Assembly (NCBI GenBank): GCA_038327385.1
Contig: JBBQKY010000111.1
Location: forward strand, 1-8,459
Direction: 5' to 3'
Length of the DNA stretch: 8,459 nucleotides
From: JAWWPG01 sp038327385
GTDB taxonomy: Bacteria; Actinomycetota; Actinomycetes; Propionibacteriales; Nocardioidaceae
The translations under genes were made by a program, and so were the position numbers. The notes under the pieces were generated by a model, which saw only the letters and a program-made list of their open reading frames with translations, was not told the origin of the DNA and did not search any database. Positions 1-7,103 of the stretch are shown piece by piece. Positions within the stretch are counted from its first letter, which is position 1. Each line of letters starts with the position of its first letter.

Positions 1-1000
1 GGTTGTCGCGTCCCCAGGCGATCGCCGTCGGCGCGAACGACCCGGGCTGGAAGCGCTTGTAGGAGTTGATGTTCGGCGCGTAGAACAGCGTGAAGTCGGC
101 CAACGTCGCCTGCACGCCGGCCACGAAGTGCTCGAAGACTGGGGTCTGGCCGTCGCCCTCGTCGAACACGATCTCGCCCCCCAAGCCCCGCACACTCATG
201 TGCACGTGGCAGGAGTTGCCCTCCCGCTCGTCGTACTTAGCCATGAACGTGATCGCCTTGCCGTGCTGGCTGGCGATCTCCTTCGCTCCGGTCTTGTAGA
301 CCGAGTGCTGGTCGGCCGTGCGCACCACTTCGTCGTACATGAACGCGATCTCGTGCTGCCCGAGGTTGCACTCACCCTTCGCCGACTCGACGGTCAGCCC
401 AGCGGCGTACATGTGGTTACGGATGTCGCGGAGCAGTGGCTCGACCCTGCTGGTCCCCACCAGCGAGTAGTCGACGTTGTACTGGTTGGCCGGCGTGAGC
501 CCCCGGTAGTGCCGGTCGCCCGCCGCCTCGTACGTCTCGTTGTAGATGTTGAACTCGAGCTCCGTTCCGGCGTACCCGACGAGACCCAACGCTTCGGCCC
601 GCGCAGCCTGCGCCTTGAGGATCTGCCGCGGCGACTCCGCCACCTCGGTGTGGTCGTGGTCGAGCCAGGCCAGGTCGCACTGCACCATAGCGGTGCCGGG
701 CAACCATGGAGTACGTCGCAGCGTCGCCAGGTCGAGCACGAACTCCATGTCCCCGTAACCCTTGTCCCACGAGCTGATCGCGTAGCCTCCGACGGTGTTC
801 ATGTCCACGTCGACGGCGAGCAGGTAGTTGCACCCCTCCGTCCCGTGCTCGAGAACACTGTCGACGAAGAACTGCGCGTGTATCCGCTTTCCCTGAAGCC
901 TGCCTTGCATGTCGGTGAACGCCACGACGACGGTGTCCACATCTCCGCTCTCGACGAGCGCGCGAAGCTGGTCGACGGCGAGCAGGGAAGGTTTGGCCAT
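1..1000 (-). CDS. Glutamine synthetase family protein, non-canonical amine gamma-glutamylase type (C-terminus beyond window)
   Basis: Reading from ATG at 1000 toward the left edge gives 333 codons with no stop, so the C-terminal part is missing. Glutamine synthetase catalytic motifs appear in order: GTELEF (about residues 145-150), GECNLGQHEIAF (209-220, metal-binding Glu residues), GNSCHVHMS (261-269, the GS HxH region) and NSYKRFQPGSFAP-WGRDN (312-333, the substrate/phosphate-binding Arg region). The family ligates an amine to the gamma-carboxylate of glutamate using ATP. The SCHVH version of the His motif and the short N-terminal region resemble GlnA3/GlnA4/PuuA-like enzymes that glutamylate polyamines, ethanolamine or methylamine rather than the ammonium-assimilating GlnA. 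The start is supported by AAGGG about 10 nt upstream. It is transcribed divergently from the kinase-permease-regulator operon, with a GntR-type palindrome between them. The family call is confident; the amine substrate is unknown. Confidence 0.9.
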   Translation of the reverse strand, partial: MAKPSLLAVDQLRALVESGDVDTVVVAFTDMQGRLQGKRIHAQFFVDSVLEHGTEGCNYLLAVDVDMNTVGGYAISSWDKGYGDMEFVLDLATLRRTPWLPGTAMVQCDLAWLDHDHTEVAESPRQILKAQAARAEALGLVGYAGTELEFNIYNETYEAAGDRHYRGLTPANQYNVDYSLVGTSRVEPLLRDIRNHMYAAGLTVESAKGECNLGQHEIAFMYDEVVRTADQHSVYKTGAKEIASQHGKAITFMAKYDEREGNSCHVHMSVRGLGGEIVFDEGDGQTPVFEHFVAGVQATLADFTLFYAPNINSYKRFQPGSFAPTAIAWGRDN

Positions 1001-1040
1001 GGTGACGGGTCCCTTCGACGGAAGGCGGAAATCTCAATGA

Positions 1041-1048
1041 GTCTAGAC
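1041..1048. promoter_or_regulatory. Putative operator for the local GntR/HutC regulator (GTCTAGAC), divergent promoter region
   Basis: This is a perfect 8-bp palindrome in the 113-bp gap between the divergent glutamine synthetase and kinase genes, 41 bp from the former start and 66 bp from the latter. GTCTAGAC is the core of known HutC-subfamily operators, for example the DasR and NagR/YvoA sites. The same core recurs upstream of the flavoprotein gene. Binding by the regulator at 3615-4445 is inferred. On the minus strand the palindrome also contains TAGACT (1045-1040), a possible -10 for the glutamine synthetase gene, although no good -35 is visible for it. Confidence 0.6.
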
Positions 1049-1073
1049 CGGAGGAAGACCGCGCCACTAGCAT
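1044..1073 (+). promoter_or_regulatory. Candidate promoter of the kinase-permease-regulator operon
   Basis: TAGACC (1044-1049, 4 of 6 matches to TTGACA) and TAGCAT (1068-1073) are separated by 18 bp. The -35 hexamer lies inside the GTCTAGAC palindrome, so a bound repressor would block it. The flavoprotein gene shows the same layout, with TAGACC in the operator, which raises confidence slightly. The predicted start site near 1080 leaves a leader of about 35 nt that contains the GGAGGTGG ribosome binding site. Confidence 0.35.
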
Positions 1074-1113
1074 TCCACCAGGATTCAGTCGCCGTGAACG
1101 GAGGTGGCAGGGC

Positions 1114-2055
1114 GTGGCGCCTGACGACATCACGTCGGCACTCAGCCATCTGCGATGTCTCGACGACGGGCCACGAAGTGTCACAGCGCTCGTCGGCGGG
1201 CTGACCAACACGAATCTGCGAGTCACAACGGCGACGCGCGACGTGGTGGTGAGGCTGTCCCAGAAGGACAGCTCGCTTCTCGCAATCGACCGCGACGCCG
1301 AGTTCGCGAACTCGCAAGCAGCGGCGACGTCCGGCGCCGCGCCACAAGTGGTCGAGTACGTCCCGGAGCACCACCTGCTCGTGGTGGAGTACGTCGACGG
1401 GCACACGCTGACCGACGAGGACCTCGCCAGCGAGGAGATGCTGCCTCGGGTCGCGGCGGCCTGTCGGCAGCTCCATGGCGGGCCTCGGTTCGTCAACGAC
1501 TTCCTGGTGTTCGAGGTCCACCGCGCATACCTGGACACTGTCATCGCGCGCGGGTTCCGGCTGCCGGGCCGCTACCTCGAGCTGATGCCGAAGGCGTCGC
1601 AGGTCAAGGCCGCCCTCTCGGCGTACCCGCTCGACACCGTGCCCTGCAACAACGACCTGCTCGCTGCCAACTTCATCGACGACGGCGAGCGAATCTGGGT
1701 CATCGACTTCGAGTACGCCGGCAACAACGACCCGTGCTTCGAGCTCGGGAACATCTGGAGCGAGGCCACCCTGCCGCTCGACCACCTCGACATCCTCGTC
1801 GGCTCCTACTTCGACCGGGAGCGGCCCGCCCTCATGGCTCGCGTCCGGCTCTACGGCCTGATGTCGAAGTACCTCTGGACGCTGTGGGCGTGCATTCAGG
1901 ACGCCACCAGCACCCAGGACTTCGACTTCTGGACGTGGGGAATGCAGAAGTACGACCGAGCCGTCGCGGAGTTCGACGGACCCGACTTCGAGCGACTGCT
2001 CGACGCCGCCGCCCAACCCACCGGAGGGATCGCATGTCCGACACCAAGCCGCTGA
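1114..2055 (+). CDS. Choline/ethanolamine kinase-like phosphotransferase (APH superfamily)
   Basis: This 313-residue protein has the protein-kinase-like fold of choline kinases and aminoglycoside phosphotransferases, which transfer the gamma-phosphate of ATP to a small hydroxylated substrate in the cytoplasm. The N-terminal loop LVGGLTNTNLRV (26-37) fits the nucleotide-binding loop. The catalytic segment is PCNNDLLAANFI (177-188), with catalytic D181 and N186. The metal-binding segment is VIDFEYAGNNDP (196-207), with D198, and is close to the choline-kinase signature. The His usually found two residues before the catalytic Asp is replaced by N179. The GTG start is chosen because GGAGGTGG (1100-1107) lies 6 nt upstream and the fold begins soon after. 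Its 3' end overlaps the permease start by 22 nt, so the two are co-translated. The physiological substrate could be choline, ethanolamine or another amino-alcohol, and this is not resolved. Confidence 0.85.
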   Translation: MAPDDITSALSHLRCLDDGPRSVTALVGGLTNTNLRVTTATRDVVVRLSQKDSSLLAIDRDAEFANSQAAATSGAAPQVVEYVPEHHLLVVEYVDGHTLTDEDLASEEMLPRVAAACRQLHGGPRFVNDFLVFEVHRAYLDTVIARGFRLPGRYLELMPKASQVKAALSAYPLDTVPCNNDLLAANFIDDGERIWVIDFEYAGNNDPCFELGNIWSEATLPLDHLDILVGSYFDRERPALMARVRLYGLMSKYLWTLWACIQDATSTQDFDFWTWGMQKYDRAVAEFDGPDFERLLDAAAQPTGGIACPTPSR

Positions 2056-3614
2056 GTGCGGACGAGCAACGGCTCGCCGAGCTCGGTTACAAGCAGGAGC
2101 TGCACCGCAGCTGGTCAGGATTCTCGAACTTCGCCATCTCGTTCTCGATCATCTCCATCCTGGCTGGCTGCTTCACCACGTTCTTCGTCGCATGGAACAA
2201 CGGTGGACCGGTTGCCATCTCATGGGGCTGGCCCCTGATCTCGGCCTTCATCCTGATCATCGGCTTCTGCATGTCAGAGCTGGTGTCCGCCTTCCCGACG
2301 TCCGGCGGCATCTATTGGTGGGCATCGAAGCTCGGCGGGCCCAAGGCCGGCTACTACACGGGTTGGTTGAACCTGATCGGCTTGTTGGCCATCGTGGCGT
2401 CCGTCGCGTATGGATGCGCGACATTCTTCGACTTCGCCTTCAGCCGGATGAGCACATCGTGGGCCAACAATTACTCCTTGCAACGGGTGTTCTGGATCTT
2501 CCTGGTGATCCTGGTGATCATCTCGCTGCTGAACATCTTCTCCAGCCACCTGCTCGCCGTCATAAACAACATCTCCGTGTGGTGGCATGTGGCCGGAGCG
2601 GCCGCGGTCGTCTTGATCTTGTGGGTCGTCCCTGATCACCACTCCTCCACCTCCGACGTCTTCACAGGCACGGTCAACAACACCGGTGGCCTGTTCGGTG
2701 GAGAGACAAGCGGGATCGGGTTCCTGTTCTATGTCCTGCCGCTCGGCTTCCTGCTGACGCAGTACACGATCACCGGCTACGACGCGTCCGCCCACCTCTC
2801 GGAGGAGACGCAGGGGGCGGCGAAGGGGGCGGCCAGAGGTATCTGGCAGTCGATCTTCTACTCGGCGGTCGGTGGCTACATCCTGCTGTTGTCCTTCGTG
2901 TACGCCGTCCAGGACAAGGACGCGGTGACCGCTGGGGGTGGCGGTGTGCAGGTGATTTTCGACCAGGCGCTCGGCAACAGATGGGGCTCAGTCGTGCTGC
3001 TGATCGCCTCGGCGGGTCAGCTGTTCTGCGCCACGGCATGCATGACATCCTGCACGCGCATGCTGTTTGCCTTCAGCCGTGACGGTGCGCTTCCGGCATC
3101 GAAGGCGTGGTCACACCTGAACGCCAACCGGGTGCCCGTCAACGCCGTCTACCTCACGGCGGTCGTGTCCGCCATCATGACGGCACCTGCTCTCATCCAG
3201 TTCAACATCGGGACTGCAGATGCTCCTATCTACGTCGGACTCGCCTTCTCGGCGGTGGTGTCGATCGGTGTCATCGGCCTCTATCTGGCCTTCGCGATCC
3301 CGATCTACCTGCGGTGGAGAATGGGCGACGCCTTCCAGCAGGGCAGCTGGAACCTTGGGACCAAGTGGAAGTGGATGGCACCGCTGGCCGTGGCGGAGAT
3401 CGCCATCACGACTGTGTACTTCGTGCTGCCCACGTCGAAGCTCGGGGTGCCCTTCACGAGTGACTTCGACTGGAAGTTCGTGAACTACACCGGGATCGTC
3501 ACAGGTGCGGCCCTGATCTTGCTCTGGGTCTACTGGCACCTGTCGGTCAAGCACTGGTTCACAGGTCCGAAGCACACGATCGATCCCACTGTGGTCGAGG
3601 TATTCGAGACCTGA
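2034..3614 (+). CDS. APC-superfamily amino acid/choline-type permease
   Basis: This is a 526-residue integral membrane protein with about 12 hydrophobic segments. It has the signature blocks of the ACT (amino acid/choline transporter, TC 2.A.3.4) family: SGFSNFAISFSIISILAG in TM1 (28-45), SAFPTSGGIYWWASKLGG near TM3 (85-102), TGYDASAHLSEET after TM6 (247-259) and TRMLFAFSRDGALP in the TM8 region (341-354). Members import choline, GABA, ethanolamine or similar amines with proton or sodium coupling. The ATG at 2034 is chosen because GGAGGG (2023-2028) lies 5 nt upstream and the charged N-terminal tail (PLSADEQRLAELGYKQELHR) is typical of the family. The frame stays open upstream to 1155, but that part is shadow translation of the kinase gene. 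It overlaps the kinase by 22 nt and abuts the regulator gene, making it the middle of a three-gene operon. It probably imports the amine processed by the neighbouring enzymes. Confidence 0.92.
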   Translation: MSDTKPLSADEQRLAELGYKQELHRSWSGFSNFAISFSIISILAGCFTTFFVAWNNGGPVAISWGWPLISAFILIIGFCMSELVSAFPTSGGIYWWASKLGGPKAGYYTGWLNLIGLLAIVASVAYGCATFFDFAFSRMSTSWANNYSLQRVFWIFLVILVIISLLNIFSSHLLAVINNISVWWHVAGAAAVVLILWVVPDHHSSTSDVFTGTVNNTGGLFGGETSGIGFLFYVLPLGFLLTQYTITGYDASAHLSEETQGAAKGAARGIWQSIFYSAVGGYILLLSFVYAVQDKDAVTAGGGGVQVIFDQALGNRWGSVVLLIASAGQLFCATACMTSCTRMLFAFSRDGALPASKAWSHLNANRVPVNAVYLTAVVSAIMTAPALIQFNIGTADAPIYVGLAFSAVVSIGVIGLYLAFAIPIYLRWRMGDAFQQGSWNLGTKWKWMAPLAVAEIAITTVYFVLPTSKLGVPFTSDFDWKFVNYTGIVTGAALILLWVYWHLSVKHWFTGPKHTIDPTVVEVFET

Positions 3615-4445
3615 GTGACGACGGCACCAGTACTCGGCGCCGCGGCTGCGAACGGGCCAGCCGCGGCGCTGGTCACGGGTCCGCCTGCCTTCGCGATGGC
3701 GGGCGGGCCGCCGGCGTACCAGCAGATCGAGCAGTGGCTGACCGAGCTGATGACCGCGGGGACGCTGACGCCGGGAGACCGGCTGCCCAAGGAGTCCGAC
3801 CTCGCGTCGGCTCTCGGGGTGAGCCGGATGACGCTGCGGCAGGCGCTGTCCGCGCTCGAGGTGAGGGGCGCCGTCAAGCGGATACCGGGCCGAAGCGGTG
3901 GCACGTTCATCGTCGAGCCCACGATCGAGTGCGACATCACCGGGCTGGCCGGCTTCACCGAGCAGCTGCGTCGCGGCCAGGTGCGCGCCAGCGCCCGCGT
4001 CGTCAGCTCGGGCCTGGTGCCGCCTTCGGCCCGAGTGACCAAGGCGCTCGAGATCGGTCGCGGCGACCAGGTGTACGAGGTTGTCCGGGTACGGCGGGCG
4101 AACGGTCAGCCGCTGGCGCTCGAGCGTTCCTACCTGCCGGCCGAGCTCTTCCCGGGGCTCCTCGACCGGCGACTGACCGGCTCCCTCTACGCGCGGATGC
4201 GACGGGACTACGACCTCGCGCCCCAGACCGCGACCGAGTATCTCGAGCCCTACGTCGCCGGCGACGCGGTGGCGCAGCTGCTGGAGGTGCCGGCAGGGTC
4301 GGCGCTGCTCCGCATTGAGCGGACGGCGGCCTCCGCGGCCGGCCAGCCGATCGAGTACGCCTCCGACCTGTTCCGCCCCGACCGGATCAGGATCACCGTG
4401 CGCACCGTCGCCGACGCGGGCGGCGCCCTCCGCGCTGCTCCCTAG
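3615..4445 (+). CDS. GntR family transcriptional regulator, HutC subfamily (wHTH + UTRA)
   Basis: The 276-residue protein has an N-terminal winged helix-turn-helix (about 34-102), including LPKESDLASALGVSRMTLRQALSALEVRGAVKRIPGRSGGTFI. A UTRA effector-binding domain follows (about 115-265), with typical elements VYEVVRVRRANGQPLALERSYLP, PQTATEYLEPYVA and YASDLFRPDR. HutC-type proteins are usually repressors released by a small catabolic ligand. The GTG start immediately follows the permease TGA (TGAGTG), which suggests translational coupling. The preceding GAGG is about 14 nt away, so an internal ATG at 3696 (residue 28), just before the conserved domain, remains possible but lacks a ribosome binding site. 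The first 30 residues are an Ala/Pro/Gly-rich tail. As last gene of the operon it is probably autoregulated through the palindrome at 1041-1048, and it may also control the flavoprotein gene through 7068-7077. Confidence 0.92.
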   Translation: MTTAPVLGAAAANGPAAALVTGPPAFAMAGGPPAYQQIEQWLTELMTAGTLTPGDRLPKESDLASALGVSRMTLRQALSALEVRGAVKRIPGRSGGTFIVEPTIECDITGLAGFTEQLRRGQVRASARVVSSGLVPPSARVTKALEIGRGDQVYEVVRVRRANGQPLALERSYLPAELFPGLLDRRLTGSLYARMRRDYDLAPQTATEYLEPYVAGDAVAQLLEVPAGSALLRIERTAASAAGQPIEYASDLFRPDRIRITVRTVADAGGALRAAP

Positions 4446-4480
4446 TCGTAGTCCGCCCTAGTCGTAGTCCGCCCTAGTCG
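4441..4480. repeat. 16-bp direct repeat (2.5 copies) containing the convergent stop codons
   Basis: The unit CCTAGTCGTAGTCCGC occurs exactly twice (4441-4456 and 4457-4472), followed by the first 8 bases of a third copy (4473-4480). The TAG of the regulator gene lies in the first copy, and the TAG of the convergent flavoprotein gene (4474-4476 on the minus strand) lies in the partial third copy. Because CTAG is self-complementary, each unit carries a TAG on both strands. The repeat fills the whole 28-bp intergenic space, and no U-tract-type terminator is seen there. Confidence 0.9.
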
Positions 4481-7038
4481 ACGTCGGCCGAGACGAGGGA
4501 CCGAAGCTGTCGCTGCGTGACCACCGTGGCGCCGACCGGCCGGCCGAACAGGTCCACGCTGACCGCCGTACCGGGGGCAGCCGAGTCCACCGGCAGGTAG
4601 GCGTAGGCGATCGAGCGCCGCACGGTGTAGCCGTACCCGCCGGAAGTGACCCGCCCGACCACCGCGGCGTCCACGCTGACCGGCTCACCGCCGAGGACGA
4701 CGGACCGCGGGTCGTCGAGGACCAGGCAGCAGAGGCGGCGTGAGACCCCGATGGCCTTGACCTCCCGAAGCGCGTGAGCTCCGACGAAGCCGGCTGGCTT
4801 GTCGAGCCGCACGCAGAACCCGAGGCCCGCTTCCAGCGGGTTGGTCTCCGAGGTCACGTCGGAACCCCACACCCGGTAGCCGCGCTCGAGCCGCAGCGAG
4901 TCGATCGCGCGGTATCCGCACGGGCGCAGTCCGTGCTCACTGCCGGCGTCGACCAGCAGTGCCCAGAGGGCAGCGCCGTACTCCGTGCTCGCATAGACCT
5001 CCCAGCCGTGCTCACCGGTGAACGACACCCGCAGCGCCGTGACCGGGATGTCGCCCACGGTGGTGCTTTGAGCCGTCATGAAAGCGAACGCCTCGTCGGA
5101 GACGTCGGCCGGCGTGAGCGAGCCGAGGATCTCCCGTGCCTGCGGTCCCCAGAGCGCGAAGCACACCAGCGATCCGGTGACGTCGTCCACCCGCACGTCG
5201 AAGCCGTCGTCGCGAGCCCGCTTTCGCAGCCACGTCTGGTCGTGCGAGCCGAACGCCGTACCCGTGACGACGAGGAACTCGTCCGCGCGCCGACGGGTGA
5301 CCGTGAAGTCCGACTCGATGCCGCCGCGGTCGTTGAGCGCCTGGGTGTAGGTGACGGCGCCGATCGCCCGGGCCACCTCGTTGTCGCAGACCCAGTCGAG
5401 GAAGGCGGCGGCGTCCGGCCCGCTCACGCTGAGCTTGGCGAACGACGTCTCGTCGAAGAGTCCCGCGGTCGTGCGGGTGGCGTGGTGCTCGGCGCCCGTC
5501 GCCGGCGACCAAGTCCGCCCGGCCCACCCGACGGGCCGCAGCGTCTCGTCACCGAGAGGGGCGTTGGTCTCGTAGTAGTTGACCCGCTCCCAGCCCGCCT
5601 TCTCGCCGAAGCTGGCTCCGTGCGCTTTGTGCCACTCGTAGACCGGCGACAGGCGCAGCGGGCGGGCCGACTCCCGTTCGACCGCGGGATAGCTGATGTC
5701 GTAGTACTTCTGGTAGGTCTCGCTCGTCCGGCGCATCGTGTACGACGGCGACGTGTGGGCCGGGCCGAAGCGGCTGATATCCATGTGCCAGAGGTCCATG
5801 GCCGGGCGGCCGTCGAGTACCCAGTCGGCCATCACCTTGCCGATGCCGCCCGCTCCAGCGATCCCATGCGCGCAGAAGCCGGCCGCGACGAGGAAACCCG
5901 TCACCTCCGTCTCGCCGAGGCAGAACTCGTTGTCCGGCGTGAACGCCTCCGGGCCGTTGATGAACGTGCGGATCCCGACGTCGGCCATGACCGGGACCCG
6001 CTTCGCCGCGTTGGCGGCGAGCTCCTCGAACCGCTCCCAGGACACCGGCAGCAGCCTCCCGTTGAAGTCGCCCGGGATGTCGTCGTACGACGTGAGGGTG
6101 GCCCGCCAGGCCGCCGGGCTGCGCTCGTACCCACCCATCAGGAGGCCGGCTCCCTCGGGCCGCCAGTAAACGAGCAGGTCAGGGTCGCGCAGCGTCGGCA
6201 TCACTCGGCCCCTGGGGGTGATCGTCTCCGCCGCGCTGGGGAGGGCCTCGGTGACCACGTACTGGTGCGACATCGGCACCACCGGCACCCGGACGCCGAC
6301 CATCCGAGCGATCTCGGCGGCATAGATGCCTGCCGCGTCGACGACGATCTCGCACTGGATATCGCCGCGGTCGGTGCGCACGCGCTGCACCGCTCGCCCC
6401 TCGGGGCGGGCCGAGCCACGTCGCACGTCGGCCGTCTCGATCGCGAGCACCCGAGTGTGGGTGCTCACCGCGACTCCTGCCCTCCGAGCCCGGCTGGCCA
6501 GGGCGTGACACAGCTGCGACGGGTCGACGTAGCCGTCGGACTCGAGGAACGCCGCTCCCACCACGCCGGAGGGATCCATCAGCGGGAACCTGTCCGCCGC
6601 CTCGGCGACCGAGATCTCGTGCAGGGGCAGGCCGTACGTCGTGGCCCAGGCCACTTGGCGACGGATCTCCGCTAGCCGTTCGGGTGACGAGGCGAGCTTG
6701 ATGCCGCCGCTCTCGACCCAGCTGGGGGCATCGTCGCCGCGCTGTAGCTCCCGGTACAGCTCGACGGAGTACATGTTCATCCGGGTCAGCGCCGGGTCGG
6801 CTCTCAGCTGGCCCACCAAACCGGCCGAGTGGAAGGTCGAGCCGCTCGTCAGCTCGGCGCGTTCGAGCAGGACGACGTCGCGCTCCCCACGCTCGGCCAG
6901 GTGGTAGGCGATGCTGGCGCCGCCCACTCCACCGCCGACGATCACGATGCGCGCCCGGCCAGGGAGACGTGGCCGCCGAGCCGGTGCCGCGGTGCCGGTC
7001 TGCACCAGCGGCGGCTCGGGCGTGGTCTGCGCTTGCAC
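4474..7038 (-). CDS. FAD-dependent dimethylglycine/sarcosine dehydrogenase-like protein with C-terminal GcvT domain
   Basis: This 854-residue two-module enzyme starts with a DAO-type FAD domain: the Rossmann motif IVIVGGGVGGASIAYHLAERG at 31-51, then ELTSGSTFHSAGLVG (62-75). H70 occupies the position that carries covalent FAD in dimethylglycine and sarcosine dehydrogenases. GIRTFINGPEAFTPDNEFCLGE (355-376) and AAGFCAHGIAGAGG (385-398) complete the flavin site. A GcvT-like folate-binding module follows from about 485 (RTTAGLFDETSFAKLSVSG, LNDRGGIESDFTVTR, FTGEHGWEVY, LRPCGYRAIDSLRLERGYR), with a GcvT C-terminal barrel at about 765-840. The family oxidatively demethylates N-methylated amino acids and transfers the formaldehyde unit to tetrahydrofolate. 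Length is normal for the class. The GTG start at 7038 lacks a clear ribosome binding site, and the mRNA may be leaderless. The first 28 residues are a low-complexity tail, so GTG at codon 12 is an alternative start. The precise substrate is not determinable. Confidence 0.92.
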   Translation of the reverse strand: MQAQTTPEPPLVQTGTAAPARRPRLPGRARIVIVGGGVGGASIAYHLAERGERDVVLLERAELTSGSTFHSAGLVGQLRADPALTRMNMYSVELYRELQRGDDAPSWVESGGIKLASSPERLAEIRRQVAWATTYGLPLHEISVAEAADRFPLMDPSGVVGAAFLESDGYVDPSQLCHALASRARRAGVAVSTHTRVLAIETADVRRGSARPEGRAVQRVRTDRGDIQCEIVVDAAGIYAAEIARMVGVRVPVVPMSHQYVVTEALPSAAETITPRGRVMPTLRDPDLLVYWRPEGAGLLMGGYERSPAAWRATLTSYDDIPGDFNGRLLPVSWERFEELAANAAKRVPVMADVGIRTFINGPEAFTPDNEFCLGETEVTGFLVAAGFCAHGIAGAGGIGKVMADWVLDGRPAMDLWHMDISRFGPAHTSPSYTMRRTSETYQKYYDISYPAVERESARPLRLSPVYEWHKAHGASFGEKAGWERVNYYETNAPLGDETLRPVGWAGRTWSPATGAEHHATRTTAGLFDETSFAKLSVSGPDAAAFLDWVCDNEVARAIGAVTYTQALNDRGGIESDFTVTRRRADEFLVVTGTAFGSHDQTWLRKRARDDGFDVRVDDVTGSLVCFALWGPQAREILGSLTPADVSDEAFAFMTAQSTTVGDIPVTALRVSFTGEHGWEVYASTEYGAALWALLVDAGSEHGLRPCGYRAIDSLRLERGYRVWGSDVTSETNPLEAGLGFCVRLDKPAGFVGAHALREVKAIGVSRRLCCLVLDDPRSVVLGGEPVSVDAAVVGRVTSGGYGYTVRRSIAYAYLPVDSAAPGTAVSVDLFGRPVGATVVTQRQLRSLVSADVD

Positions 7039-7044
7039 TCGCTC

Positions 7045-7073
7045 AGACTAGGGAGCGGCCGAGTTTGGGTCTA
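7045..7073 (-). promoter_or_regulatory. Candidate promoter of the FAD-GcvT gene, giving a near-leaderless mRNA
   Basis: On the minus strand TAGACC (7073-7068) and TAGTCT (7050-7045) are separated by exactly 17 bp. The -35 hexamer is part of the GGTCTAGACC palindrome, as at the kinase operon. The expected start site, about 7 nt beyond the -10, falls on or next to the GTG at 7038. This fits the absence of a Shine-Dalgarno sequence. Leaderless mRNAs are common in actinobacteria. Confidence 0.4.
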
Positions 7074-7077
7074 GACC
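7068..7077. promoter_or_regulatory. Putative operator for the local GntR/HutC regulator (GGTCTAGACC)
   Basis: This perfect 10-bp palindrome lies 30 bp upstream of the flavoprotein GTG start and in the 65-bp gap after the LysM gene. It contains the same GTCTAGAC core as the site at 1041-1048 and matches the central part of DasR/NagR-type operators. CTAG is usually rare in high-GC genomes, so two copies in two promoter regions of one locus are unlikely to be accidental. Binding by another HutC-family regulator elsewhere in the genome cannot be excluded. Confidence 0.62.
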
Positions 7078-7103
7078 TTTGACTGTGGCTTCGTTCCTGC
7101 CCG

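Noticed and set aside
799..2016. Long minus-strand open frame opposite the kinase gene
   Set aside because: It is antisense to a kinase with intact motifs, its composition is Arg/Val/Gly-rich without domain motifs, and it overlaps the true glutamine synthetase start in another frame.
1155..2033. Upstream extension of the permease frame (long open frame from 1155)
   Set aside because: The translation is Arg/Pro-rich shadow sequence of the kinase gene. The permease has its own ATG at 2034 with GGAGGG and the family-typical N-terminus.
4774..6675. 633-codon plus-strand frame opposite the FAD-GcvT gene
   Set aside because: It is a typical high-GC antisense shadow. The minus-strand protein has complete FAD and GcvT motifs, and this frame shows none and has an Arg/Glu/His/Val-rich composition.
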